Of a DNA stretch of 64,000 bases, positions 42,741 through 55,439 are shown in pieces (positions within the stretch are counted from its first letter, which is position 1; each line of letters begins with the position of its first letter). The notes under the pieces are model-generated. The model saw only the letters and a program-made list of their open reading frames with translations. It was not told the origin of the DNA and searched no databases. The position numbers were made by a program, and so were the translations under genes. The DNA is from Periplaneta americana (Eukaryota > Arthropoda > Insecta > Blattodea > Blattidae). The DNA lies in the NCBI RefSeq assembly GCF_040183065.1, contig NC_091120.1, positions 182,988,396 through 183,052,395 on the forward strand, written 5' to 3'.

Positions 42741-44555
42741 GGCGGCCATTATTCAGCACTTGCGTCTTCACCGGATGTGAATTAACAGCTTGCATATTAT
42801 TTGCATCATGCAATATTTGTGTAATATGACACGTTGTAGGTGCTTAAAGAACATGCTTTTATCATTACTCAGCAATTGCATCGTCGCCGGAAGTGATTCA
42901 GCAAGCTTGCATAATATTTACACATTTCAACATATACATCTACATTGATTTATCTGCTACAATTACTGCTCTAAATCATAATAATGTCACATTCTGATGA
43001 ATTTAATGTTGGTAATAATGTATTAAATACGCTAAACAAACCACTCAAAATGTATTACATTGGAATAATATGAGAAGAATGTATGTGTTTAATTTACAAG
43101 TGTGCTAGATTAATTTTTTTGTCAATTGGCTTAAAGTACAACCATTTACGCCATCAATAATTCCCCCATTCTAATTTCCATTTCCCATTACTATTTATCA
43201 ATTCAATTACCAGTACATTAGAATCTTAATATTTTTTATCAATTACTCAACAATTGGCTTAAAGTACAACCAGTTTCAGGACATCCATTGGATAGCTGGC
43301 CATTATTCAGCACTTGCGTCTTCACCGGATGTGAATTAACAGCTTGCATATTATTTGCATCATGCAATATTTGTGTAATATGACACGTTGACTTTCAAAT
43401 ATACAAACATGTATGAACTTGTCTATCCCCCCCCCCCACTATACAAACTTGTATGAACATGTACATTTCAAATTATTACATTTCCAACTTCAATTAAAAA
43501 TTTATGACGCCACACTTTAAGTTATGCCGTTCGTATTTCAAATTTCCCCCCCTCCCCCATTTCCAACTTCAATTACAAATTTATAACGTCACTTCAGCCA
43601 CATCCTGTTTAATTTACAAGTGTGCTAGATTAATTTTTTATCCATTTATGTCCCACATTCCAACACCCATTCCCCAAGCAATTAAATTACCATTACATTA
43701 GAAGAATGTATGTGTTTAAGTGTGATAGATTAATTCTTCGCCGGATGTATAATATTTGCACACATAGCAGTTTTCAAACATGTATGAACTAGAACAATTG
43801 CCGGATATGACTCAGCACACATAGCGACATTGATGAGATAAACATGTATGAACTTGTCATGCTATTACATACCTGCACGTCACACTTTAACCTTGAACTC
43901 TTAGATTGCCATTTATGACGTTACGCCCCTTTCTTACGTCATAATTTCCACATTGAGGGGATAAACATCATACCTGTATGACGTCACACTTTAACCTTGA
44001 CGTAATTTAAGTTACGCCCCTTTCCTACGTCATAATTCCCACATTGAGGAGATAAACTTGTTATGCCATTACATGCCCACACGTCACACTTTAACCTTGA
44101 CGTAATTTAAGTTACGCCCCTTTCCTACGTCATAATTTCCACATTGAGGAGATAAACATGTCATGCCATTACATGCATTACGTCACACTTTAACCTTGAA
44201 CTCTTAGATTGCCATTTATTACGTTACGCCACTTTCCTACGTCATAATTTAAGCCCCCCACATTGAGGAGATAAACATGTATGAACTTGTCATGCCATTA
44301 TATACCTGCATGACAACACACTTTAACCTTGAACTCTTATGACGTAATTTAAGTTACGCCCTTTTCCTACGTCATACTTTAAGCCCCCCACCCCCTCCGT
44401 GACGTCATAACTTAAGCCCCGCCCATGACGCAATAATTTGGCCACGCCCACTATGACGTAATACTTTGGCCACGCCCCCTGTGACGTCACATGGAACCCC
44501 CTACCTCCATTTAGCCAGCCTAACTCCAGGCGGTTCCCGTCATTTCTTATCTACT

Positions 44556-45470
44556 GACTACGTATAAAAATAAAATGGAATTATTTAATATGACTGCCGG
44601 AATTGTAAAATAAATATTTCTTTCTACTTGTAATTTAAAATAAAAGGACGAAAAATACTGTTTTGCCTAGATCAGATGAATATTAAATGTGTGTTTGCAC
44701 CACACGTCTGCAGACTACGTATAAAAATAAAATGGAATTATTTAATATGACTGCCGGAATTATACAATAAATATTTCTTTCTAGTTGTAATTTAAAATAA
44801 AAGAACGAAAAATACTGTTTTGCCTAGATCAGATGAATATTAAATGCGTGTTTGCACCACACGTCTGCAGACTACGTATAAGAATAAAATGGAATTATTT
44901 AATATGACTGCCGGAATTATACAATAAATATTTCTTTCTACTTGTAATTTAAAATAAAAGAACGAAAAATACTGTTTTGCCTAGATCAGATGAATATTAA
45001 ATGTGTGTTTGCACCACACGTCTGCGGACTACGTATAAGAATAAAATGGAATTATTTAATATGACTGCCGGAATTATACAATAAATATTTCTTTCTACTT
45101 GTAATTTAAAATAAAAGAACGAAAAATACTGTTTTGCCTAGATCAGATGAATATTAAATGTGTGTTTGTACCGCACGTCTGCAGGACTACGTATAAAAAA
45201 GAAAATGGAATTATTTAATATGACTGTCGGAATTATAAAATAAATATTTCTTTCTACTTGTAATTTAAAATAAAAGGACAAAAAATTTTGTTCTGTCTAG
45301 ATCAGATGAATATTAGTGTGTTTGCACCGCAAGCCTGGAGAACTACGTATAAAAAATAAAATGGAATTAATAAATATGAGTGTCGGAATTATTAAACAAT
45401 TATTTATTTTCTTTCCACTTCTAACTTAAAATAAAAAAAACAAGAATTATGTTCTGTCTAAGCCATACAC
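44556..45470 (+). repeat. Satellite array, right block
   Basis: Five recognisable ~157-bp units in the same orientation as 32110-34735, diverging progressively to the right: landmark GTCTGCAGACTACG becomes GCCTGGAGAACTACG by 45330, then a degenerate sixth. Most units carry ATACAATAAATA in place of the GTAAAATAAATA seen in the left block. Confidence 0.93.
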
Positions 45471-46784
45471 GAAAATTCTTCTCGATCGCATTTTTTTTTC
45501 TGAAGTTCGCCTATCTCTAGGCGCTCTTCACTTTCTTGACTCGTTAAAGTCAGGGATCGACAAACATAATTTCAAGCGCTTAAAAAAGTGAACTAAAGTA
45601 CGTAACGAATCATGTTTTATATAAACAGAACTCTTGTGAGTCAGTTACAATAGTGATGTTAGAATCTTGAGAAAGTTATTTATTTTCGGAAGTAGAAAAT
45701 CGGGCGCAGTGTTTAGTTTGTGGAAGAGTTGCTATCACTGTTAGAATATTCCATTTATAGATGGTTTAGAAACATATATTATTCATTCTGAGGATGTCGT
45801 GACGCTCTTCTGAATGATATTATTGAAGGTTGTTAATACGTTTTTAGTTTTACTTTATACCATGAATAATACCATGAATACGTTATGCAAAATTAAATAT
45901 ATTTCTTCTAGAAAGAGAAAAATGTTTTTTATTTCAATTTCTTTTATAAAGATCTTTCCTTTATTTTGTGTTCTTTCAAAATGAGTTGACATTTTTGGTC
46001 CTTTGAGATATTAAAAATAGTAAAAGTGTCTACAGTGCAATTAGTTTCATTGCTTATACAGTAAAACTTATCTAGTTGGACACATCTGTAGCCTGACACC
46101 CCTCTAATTTAGATACTTTTCTTTGGAGCCGGTTAAAATGCTATTCATTTACAAAGTCAGAATCATCAATATATTGAACGGCGCTTTTAACTTCAACATA
46201 TGAATGGATGGCTGGAAGAACGTGGTATGTCACTTTTCTGACTTTGTAAATAGACGGTGAATGAATGAAAAAGAAGAAATTGCCGGAGCGGACCGCGATA
46301 ACGGCAAGCCACGATCCATCCAGACCTTAAATATCGTAATGCAACCAGTTACAGTCCACCTAAGAGGTTACGTCCAATTTCGGCTTTTCCCCTTCAAAAG
46401 TTTCTACAGTTCCTTCAGTGGAGTAGAGTAACCCGGAGTGAGACAAGTGGCCAACAAGCTTGGAGCTCACATACTCAGTTCCTCTCAGCCCCGAACCCTT
46501 TGCGAGGACGCGTTTTGCGTACCTTTTAAAATTTTCCTCCCTTTTCTCCTCTTTCAATTCAATTCAATTCAATTCAATTCAATTCAATTCAACTCTATTC
46601 GTCACAGTCCCAGTCTTTCCTGGCACGCTAAGGAGATCTTTGCGCTCCCGTGTGCCACACCACTGATGATTTCTGCCTGAATAGCAGACGAAACGTATGG
46701 TAGCAACAGTTCCAACAGACCATGGCCCTTTAGCCCGGATAACACCGATCCCACCAAGCAACTGTTTGAGCGAATTCTTAGATG
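45471..46784. other. Unassigned sequence with an (AATTC)n run
   Basis: A TTCAA-type pentanucleotide run lies at 46553-46592. The neighbourhood at 46270-46780 is more GC-rich and resembles a transposon end, but no family is recognised. Confidence 0.4.
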
Positions 46785-47407
46785 ATTTTGAAAGGTTTTT
46801 TTTTACTGAATAATAGAAATGTAAAAAATCATATTGTTGTTGGAGATATCAATTTAGATGTCTTAGAAAACCTGTTAAATAACTCGTTACATGAACATGA
46901 TGCAAGAATATGGATTTCATCAACTTTTAAATGCTATTACTACATCTGTTTCTGATGCATATCTGATCATACTTTTTTAAAGTCATAATAACAATGGTTG
47001 GTACTCGCTCCTGGTGTCTATTGTAGTACAATTACAGATCACTACATTACCTTTTCTATATTTAATTTTTCCAACGATCCTATGAACATTTATTCAAATA
47101 CTACTTTTGAACAAATTCAAAATTATAAAACGCTTAAAGACGATATTAATCCTATAATATGGGACACACTATTATTTATACAGGGACATCATTTTATTTT
47201 TACTAAAATTTTTAATATTAACCTGGCTATACCTTTGGATCAACGATTGACACCCGGAAACACAGTTTGCTACCCCCTTCCACGACTGGAGTTCGATGAT
47301 ACTGACGTAATATACAAACAAATCACTTTACTAGGTATAGGTGGGAATAAAAATAGTTCATCCATTTACGTAAACTAGGAAATATCACGCTTTGAGTTTG
47401 ATAATTT

Positions 47408-48312
47408 TCATTAGGTTTTTGTTTAATAAAAATACAGTACTGTATTAACAATGAGTGTTTTTACTCACGAACTGAGGTGTCCATGCGAACGTATTCATTA
47501 TGCAGTGTATATTATACTGTCTACAGCACATTAGTGTACACTATAGAGACCGAAGTTAAGTTGAAAAATAATCATAATATGGATATTTAAACACATTTTT
47601 GACAATGGTGGCCGTTCATTTCGATACAGGCTTCACTTCTAATGTGCATATTATCGCACTATAGACTATTGTACCTAATCCCAATTACCAGGTTCGTCCT
47701 CATACCAGTAACTCATGTTGAAATAATTCTGCATCTACTCTATAAAAGAGTACCTTACGTACTGTAAATTCAATCTTCACTTCTGCTCGATCCGAAAATA
47801 TAAAATTACTCAGATACGCTATCTACTGTCCGTCCAAGTGGTTATGTCGCAGAGTCATAGAAAGGGAGGAAATCACGTGACAGTTAATTACTTAACGAGG
47901 CCCTTTTATTTACGTTATTTTAAACAATTGTATCGGTATAATATTACGTAGACGTCCAATTCTTAACAGAAATTAATGTTCTCGGAAAAGCGCTAAGACA
48001 GCCCAGTCACTAGCCTTTACAGAGAGGCGAATAGAAGCAGGTGGGAGAAACCAGGATGCGACTTAGGCAATGGACGACAGTACCTGTGCGAAAATAATTC
48101 AATATTGAAAGCTCTTTCGTCACTGGAAAACGCGAACATATTTTTGGAACGTACTGTTTACTATGACCGTAAGTCTACTATGACTGTATATGCGGTCTTG
48201 GATCTGTGTGGAGGACGGTTGAACTTCATTAGTAGAAGGGGTGGGAGTGAAGTACATTAAAAAACTCAGGTACAATAAAAATTTAAGTAAAAATAAAATG
48301 ATGTCCCTGTAC
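47408..48312 (+). repeat. Dispersed repeat family A, copy 2
   Basis: Matches 1-872. Here the right end CCCTG is followed by TACATA. It lies inside a LINE relic, between the endonuclease and linker fragments. It shows the left boundary better than copy 1: similarity begins at about TTCATTAGGTTTTT. Confidence 0.8.
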
Positions 48313-48866
48313 ATATTATATACATCTTGATTACACAACTTTTAACACTATATCACTTCGGAATATGTATTATATATCCTTCTCGTGTTAAGTATTACTC
48401 TACATGCTTAACATGTTTCGATCTGTTGTTGACCTTCTTCAGAACAGAGTTATTGTCAAAAGCATGAATATGGTCTTCAACTATTTTATGATATTTTAAG
48501 AAATGTCATAAGTAATAATTTAATTAGTACTTATAAACAATTACCTAGTAAATATAAACAAATAAAATCTTGGATTACTTTAGGATAAGTAAAATCAATT
48601 TGGAACAGAGATAAATTAGCAAGAAAACTAACAAAACAGCCTTTTAATTTAGAACTAAAAAACAAATATAATAAATATAGAAATGTATTGACAATAGTCA
48701 TAAAAAATGCGAAAACTGCACAATATTCACATAAATTATAAACACATGCCAGTGAAACTAAGACATTTTGGCGTACTATAAAAGAAGCTACTAATGATAA
48801 CAGAAATGACGTTGATAAAATAGGTGATATAATTTCCAGTTATGGCATAACTGAGTGGCTCAGTGC

Positions 48867-49083
48867 CAGAGTTGCCTAAACCACAATTACACTGAAAAGA
48901 GTAATTGAAGTCTAAACTTAGACCTCCTTTTTTAAACAATATGCTTTCAATTGAAAATTATTTCTACTCTACTATAATATAATATTTATCTTGTACTTAT
49001 ACTTTTGCACAAATATAAACGATAATTTACACTCATTTTATGCAGAAAAATAAGGCTTAAAATTTGTGGGTTAGGCAACTCTC
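48867..49083. mobile_element. Short MITE inside LINE relic
   Basis: About 217 bp with imperfect inverted ends: CAGAGTTGCCTAAACCACAA (left) and GAGAGTTGCCTAACCCACAA (right, reverse complement). It interrupts the LINE frame between SSYGIT and EFNNYF. A target duplication is not clear, so the superfamily is undetermined. Confidence 0.65.
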
Positions 49084-50383
49084 AATTATTAATGAGAAAA
49101 AAAAAACTAATTGCAATAGAATTTAACAATTACTTTTAAAAATAGGGAATGAAAGCGCGTCTACTTTTCACAACAAAGAATCAATATCTGATAAAAATAG
49201 AAATAGGTACAGCAACATCAATGTTCCTCTTTCCTATTACCGAAAGAGAGTTAATTTATATATCAAATAATTTAAAGAACGACACTTCACCAGATTTTGA
49301 TGGAATTACATACAAAACATTAAAAACTATTATACAAACATCACTACACCTCTTTCTCATATATTTAATCTGTGTTTATTAAAAAAAATATTCTCTAAGA
49401 AATTCAAACAAGCTGTTCTAATAGCCTACCAATATCTAAAGGCGGAGACAGGAAAATTTTAAGTAATTATAGACCCAATATCTCTTATGCCCGTTATTTT
49501 CAAAATGTTAGAAAAAATGTATCAAGAAAAGCTATTATTTAGAAAAATATAACCTAATATCATCAAAACAGTTCGGTTTTCGTAACAATTTTAGTACCGA
49601 GGATGCCATATTCAATATCACTTCTAGAATTATAAAAGACTATCTAGGATGTCTAGGAATTTTCCTAGATCTTAAAAAGCGTTTGATACGGTTAATCACG
49701 ATAAACTTCTAGAAAAATTAAAGTGCATTAGCGTAAAAGGACTTGTTTCGTTCTTATTTAAAATGATAGAACACCAGTTGTTAAAATTGAAGATGTGTTT
49801 AGTGAAATTACAAAAATAGATATAGGTGTGCCTCAAGGCACAGGGTTAGGACCTATTTCATTTCTAATAAATATTAATAACTTACTGATGCTTCACAGAA
49901 TAACTGCAATATGTATTCTTACGCAGATGATACCGTAGCTATTTTCATGGAATTAAACTTATCACAAAGCAAATAATGGTATGCACCTAATAAAAAATGG
50001 CTAGATTACTATCTTTAAATATTTCTGAAACAACGGTCGTACCCTTTTCACTGTTGACTACATTCACGATATTAAAATACACAATCCTAATTGTACAATT
50101 TTTCTAAATTGTGACTCTCCATGTTTAACCAATTCTACTAAAGTTAAATATCCAGGAATGGTAATTAAACAGCAGCTTAGATGGAACACACATACTGCAT
50201 TTTATGTAATAAATCACGCAAATTATAATAGATATGTAAAAATAGAGTTGTAATAATCAAATTCGTCTGAACTTAAAAGTGTCTTTAATAATTAAAAAAG
50301 AAATAAAAGCGTGATCCCAAAACGAGTCCAGACGAATGGGCTAGTTTTTTGCCCGCTGGTCTACAGACTGATCGAGTTTTCAA

Positions 50384-50572
50384 GTGACATGCACAATAAC
50401 ACAAACTTTTGGACAAGGATTTACGTTGTTTTGGAAGAAAACAGGCTTAAAATATGATAGAGGTCTAACAAAATTTATAGACTACTTGTATAAAAATGGA
50501 CTGAGCGAGTTTTGGAATCACACTCTTCTATTGACTATAAATGTTTACATTAATTTTATCGCTTTTTTTTAA
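50384..50572 (+). pseudogene. Possible ionotropic-receptor C-terminal fragment
   Basis: A 62-codon frame reads FGQGFTLFWKKTGLKYDRGL then TKFIDYLYKNGLSEFWN. The pattern (aromatic-rich, then a helix ending NGL-x-x-x-W) recalls the end of the ligand-binding lobe of insect ionotropic receptors just before the last membrane helix, which are numerous in cockroaches. No other exon was found nearby and it could be chance. Confidence 0.25.
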
Positions 50573-51156
50573 GTCTTTCATCCACTCCCCAAAGGTTTCT
50601 CACATATTATTTAACAACTGCAATTTCCCAATATTAAATGCAACAGAGATAATAGAATAATAAATATATCAAACATTTGAAGTGTATCTTATACCTGTCC
50701 CATTCCGTGTGCTGCTATTGTCACTCGTGGATTCGACAACGAACGTACAATGGAAGTCTGTTTGGAGCAAAGTTTTGAAGTACACTTTTCTAGCCCAGCG
50801 AAGTGCTCGTCACGTGTCTTTTCAAACGTAATATATAATTACTTTTATCGTAAAAAAGCAAACGACAGAATGTATAGAACAATTGCGCGAAAAAAAAATG
50901 TATTTGTAGAGAATACTAAGTGGAAGATATGATAACTTCAAACTAGTAATTGTCGCTATGAATTCCAGAAGGAAAAATGGAAAAGTTTAGATAACTAATG
51001 CAAATAAATAAATGGATAAAAATATAAAAAATATGTATATATTTTTCATACACTTTCTTCACACATTTGCCCTACTTCGTAACTAACTTTCACAAAAAAA
51101 TTATTATTATGTACTCATTTCACCTTCACAACAATCAGACGATCAAATGGTGATAC

Positions 51157-54155
51157 AATGAATGAATGAATGAACGAACGAATGCACTTTTGAACGAACG
51201 AATGAACGAACTAATGAATGAAGGAATTAACGATTGAACGAACGAATGAAGGAATGAACGAGTGGACTTTTGAACGAACGAATGAACGAATTAATGAATG
51301 AAGGAATGAACAATTGAACGAACGAATGAAGGAATGAACGAATGGACTTTTGAACGAACGAATGAACGAATTAATGAATGAAGGAATGAACGATTGAACG
51401 AACGAATGAAGGAATGAACGAATGGACTTTTGAACGAACGAATGAACGAATTAATGAATGAAGGAATGAACGATTAAACGAACGAATGAAGGAATGAACG
51501 AATGGACTTTTGAACGAACGAATGAACGAACTAATGAATGAAGGAATTAACGATTGAACGAACGAATGAAGGAATGAACGAATGGACTTTTGAACGAACG
51601 AATGAACGAATTAATGAATGAAGGAATGAACGATTGAACGAACGAATGAAGGAATGAACGAATGGACTTTTGAACGAACGAATGAACGAATTAATGAATG
51701 AAGGAATTAACGATTGAACGAACGAATGAAGGAATGAACGAATGGACTTTTGAACGAACGAATGAACGAATTAATGAATGAAGGAATGAACGATTGAACG
51801 AACGAATGAAGGAATGAACGAATGGACTTTTGAACGAACGAATGAACGAATTAATGAATGAATGAATGAACGATTGAACGAACGAATGAAGGAATGAACG
51901 AATGGACTTTTGAACGAACGAATGAACGAATTAATGAATGAAGGAATGAACGATTGAACGAACGAATGAAGGAATGAACGAATGGACTTTTGAACGAACG
52001 AATGAACGAATTAATGAATGAAGGAATGAACGATTGAACGAACGAATGAAGGAATGAACGAATGGACTTTTGAACGAACGAATGAACGAATTAATGAATG
52101 AAGGAATGAACAATTGAACGAACGAATGAAGGAATGAACGAATGGACTTTTGAACGAAAGAATGAACGAATTAATGAATGAAGGAATGAACGATTGAACG
52201 AACGAATGAACGAATGAACGAATGGACTTTTGAACGAACAAATGAACGAATTAATTAATGAAGGAATGAACAATTGAACGAACGAATGAAGGAATGAACG
52301 AATGGACTTTTGAACGAAAGAATGAACGAATTAATGAATGAAGGAATGAACGATTAAACGAACGAATGAAGGAATGAACGAATGGACTTTTGAACGAACA
52401 AATGAACGAATTAATGAATGAAGGAATGAACGATTGAACGAACGAATGAAGGAATGAACGAATTAATGAATGAAGGAATGAACGATTGAACGAACGAATG
52501 AAGGAATGAACGAATGGACTTTTGAACGAACGAATGAACGAATTAATGAATGAAGGAATGAACGATTGAACGAACGAATGAAGGAATGAACGAATGGACT
52601 TTTGAACGAACGAATGAACGAATTAATGAATGAAGGAATGAACGATTGAACGAACGAATGAAGGAATGAACGAATGGACTTTTGAACGAACGAATGAACG
52701 AATTAATGAATGAAGGAATGAACGATTGAACGAACGAATGAAGGAATGAACGAATGGACTTTTGAACGAACGAATGAACGAATTAATGAATGAAGGAATG
52801 AACAATTGAACGAACGAATGAAGGAATGAACGAATGGACTTTTGAACGAAAGAATGAACGAATTAATGAATGAAGGAATGAACGATTGAACGAACGAATG
52901 AACGAATGAACGAATGGACTTTTGAACGAACAAATGAACGAATTAATGAATGAAGGAATGAACGATTGAACGAACGAATGAAGGAATGAACGAATGGACT
53001 TTTGAACGAAAGAATGAACGAATTAATGAATGAAGAAATGAACGATTAAACGAACGAATGAAGGAATGAACGAATGGACTTTTGAACGAAAGAATGAACG
53101 AATTAATGAATGAAGGAATGAACGATTGAACGAACGAATGAACGAATGAACGAATGGACTTTTGAACGAACAAATGAACGAATTAATTAATGAAGGAATG
53201 AACAATTGAACGAACGAATGAAGGAATGAACGAATGGACTTTTGAACGAAAGAATGAACGAATTAATGAATGAAGGAATGAACGATTAAACGAACGAATG
53301 AAGGAATGAACGAATGGACTTTTGAACGAACAAATGAACGAATTAATGAATGAAGGAATGAACGATTGAACGAACGAATGAAGGAATGAACGAATGGACT
53401 TTTGAACGAACGAATGAACGAATTAATGAATGAAGGAATGAACGATTGAACGAACGAATGAAGGAATGAACGAATGGACTTTTGAACGAACGAATGAACG
53501 AATTAATGAATGAAGGAATGAACGATTGAACGAACGAATGAAGGAATGAACGAATGGACTTTTGAACGAACGAATGAACGAATTAATGAATGAAGGAATG
53601 AACGATTGAACGAACGAATGAAGGAATGAACGAATGGACTTTTGAACGAACGGATGAACGAATTAATGAATGAAGGAATGAACGAACGAATGAACGAATG
53701 GACTTTTGAACGAAAGAATGAACGAATTAATGAATGAAGGAAAGAACGATTAAACGAACGAATGAAGGAATGAACGAATGGACTTTTGAAAGAACGAATG
53801 AACGAATTAATGAATGAAGGAATGAACGATTAAACGAACGAATGAAGGAATGAACGAATGGACTTTTGAAAGAACGAATGAACGAATTAATGAATGAAGG
53901 AATGAACGATTGAACGAACGAATGAAGGAATGAACTTTTGAACGAACGAATGAACGAATTAATGAATGAAGGAATGAACAATTGAACGAACGAATGAACG
54001 AATGGACTTTTGAACGAAAGAATGAACGAATTAATGAATGAAGGAATGAACGATTGAACGAACGAAGGAGTGAAGAAATGAACGGTTGAACGAATCAACG
54101 AATGAATGAACGATTGAACGAATAAATGAACGAACGAACGGACTTTAGAACGAAC
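51157..54155 (+). repeat. 80-bp tandem array built from GAAT/GAAC tetramers
   Basis: About 37 copies of an 80-bp unit with the landmark GAATGGACTTTTGAACGAA. Internally each unit is a string of GAAT, GAAC and GAAG-like tetramers. A higher-order duplication of about 692 bp is visible: 51931-52241 and 52623-52933 share the same variant order. Some units are short (near 52441, 53681 and 53931). Serine/phenylalanine/histidine-rich reverse-strand ORFs are by-products of the repeat and not genes. Confidence 0.95.
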
Positions 54156-54280
54156 ATATGTCGAACATTGAACTCCTTTCAAATGGACGACCTATTGATG
54201 CTCAGTTATTTTCTGATCAATTTGAAAACGTTTACGCTGTTTTAACTGAAAGATATCCGGCATAGATGAATCTTAAGCTA

Positions 54281-54323
54281 GTTGTATTGTATTGTATTGT
54301 ATTGTATTGTATTGTATTGTATT
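54281..54323 (+). repeat. (TTGTA)n microsatellite
   Basis: About eight TTGTA pentamers. Confidence 0.9.
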
Positions 54324-54489
54324 TATTATTTTACATTCCATGTTATTCGAATATCGCTTCAAGCTAGGCTATGGAACATGTCAAAAAAATCTTAAATATA
54401 CTACGAAATCTTGATTAGTCTAGTTGAAATACACTACTCACAAAAAGTTTTGCACCACCTGTATATCTTGCGTGTTTTTTGTTTATGTT

Positions 54490-55428
54490 AATATTTATTT
54501 ATCTGTCTAATGGCTAGTACATGATATTTACTATCATTGACTGAGGGAAAAACAAGAAAGTGGTGAACAAAACTACGGATTAAGTAATTAAAAACATTCG
54601 GGCTCTGGCTTCCCAGTAGCGGTCGACTTCCTTGGAGGATTTCAGAGCAGGGCATTTTGCAAGATGTTGTCTATCCATATCTTCCTGTTGATGGCATAAA
54701 ATGCAGGATGCTGGTGGAAGGATGCCAAGACGATTGAGGTGTTTACCCAGGATGTCATGTTCAGTGTTAAGACGAAAGCTTGCAACTGCTAGTCTTCTGG
54801 GTTCAGGAGGTATATCCTTCAGTAATTTCCTACGTTGTTGCGAAATGTTTATGTCCAGTTCTTGTTGGTGATTATTTTTTTGTAGTTGCTTGATATATTG
54901 TTTTACTGAGTTAAATGACAAAGGTTTCCGTGGGTTTATTTTGAGATTGGCACCTTCTTAGCTAATGTGTCAGCCTGTTCATTCCCATGTAGATTACAAT
55001 GTCCTGGGATCCACTGTAACACAACTGTTTGCCACGTTCTTTTAAAGTTGCAAGTATTTTTTGACAATTATTGATTTGTTCTGTGTAGGGGCGATCAGTT
55101 TTATTCATGGACAAAATTGCTGCTTTTGAGTCCGAGAGGATGGCGGCGTTTGTGAATTTATCCATATGGAATAAAAGTTGATTTAAGGCAACATGTATAG
55201 CTTCAATTTCTCCATCATAGGCAGATAGATTATATCCAACTGGGTATAATCTAATGTTATTGTTCATGTTAATATTTATGTTTATGTTTTCTTCATCAGT
55301 AGACAATGATATTGTCATAGTAGATTGCCACCTGTCCATTGAGAGTGGAACTAAAGCTTCTGGCTTCGGTATGTCAGTAGAGTGCGCTGTTTTTGGAATA
55401 CTGAATTGCATTACACAGTGCTCTGTTC
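54490..55428 (-). pseudogene. LINE RNase H and C-terminal zinc-knuckle fragment
   Basis: The minus strand from 55411 encodes YDGEIEAIHVALNQLLFHMD and ILSDSKAAILSM, the RNase H core with its acidic residues. After a frameshift near 55015 it gives QWIPGHCNLHGNEQADTLAK, the closing RNase H motif. After another frameshift near 54945 comes a tail (to 54580) with CILCHQQEDMDRQHLAKC, a C-X2-C-H-C-type zinc knuckle. A 3' UTR ending GACAGATAAATAAATA lies at about 54490. Such RNase H-bearing LINEs include Jockey/R1/I relatives. Inactive. Confidence 0.85.
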
Positions 55429-55439
55429 AATTTGTCAAC

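Larger units (their letters stand above)
34730..44561. mobile_element. Giant palindromic element with GACTAC target duplication
   Basis: Between two GACTAC copies (34730-34735, 44556-44561) lies a 9820-bp element whose left arm (34736-39450) is the near-perfect reverse complement of its right arm (39834-44555), around a 383-bp spacer. The ends read AGTAGATAAG ... CTTATCTACT. The flanking satellite runs in the same direction on both sides. Arms differ by a few substitutions (near 37951-37965 versus 41313-41340) and by lengths of simple runs: TTA at 36551 versus 42691, and poly-A at 38643 versus 40631. The 6-bp duplication and AG/CT ends match Polinton/Maverick insertions, but no Polinton core gene is visible. 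A foldback-type or unknown class is equally possible. Confidence 0.9.
46785..50225 (+). pseudogene. Decayed CR1/Jockey-like LINE with two insertions
   Basis: Fragments of one LINE appear in order. AP endonuclease: HIVVGDINLDVLEN (46826-46870), STITDHYITFSIFNF (47025-47075). Linker: IKSWIT, LARKLTKQPFNLELKNKYNK (48567-48680), TKTFWRTIKEATND. RT: NNLKNDTSPDFDGITYKTLK (49270), then SKQFGFRNN, GIFLDLKK, IDIGVPQGTGLGPISFLI and YSYADDTVAIF (49915-49945). There are many stops and frameshifts. Family-A repeat (47408-48312) and a short MITE (48867-49083) interrupt it, giving a relative age: LINE first, then the insertions. Confidence 0.8.

Noticed and set aside
34736..44555. Palindrome as a long-read hairpin or assembly artefact
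   Set aside because: Flanking satellite is direct rather than inverted, a 6-bp duplication marks both edges and the arms carry small differences. Raw reads would still be the final test.
34736..44555. Assignment of the palindrome to piggyBac
   Set aside because: The zinc-ribbon motif is piggyBac-like, but there is no TTAA duplication, the ends do not look like piggyBac ends and no catalytic domain is present.
46998..47378. 126-codon ORF as an independent gene
   Set aside because: Its first part is the LINE endonuclease (TDHYITF). The remainder is unrecognised and runs up to the family-A repeat, so it is treated as part of the LINE relic.
51931..54182. Ser/Phe/His-rich ORFs on the minus strand of the 80-bp array
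   Set aside because: Open only because the tetramer-based repeat lacks stops in that frame. No gene structure is seen.
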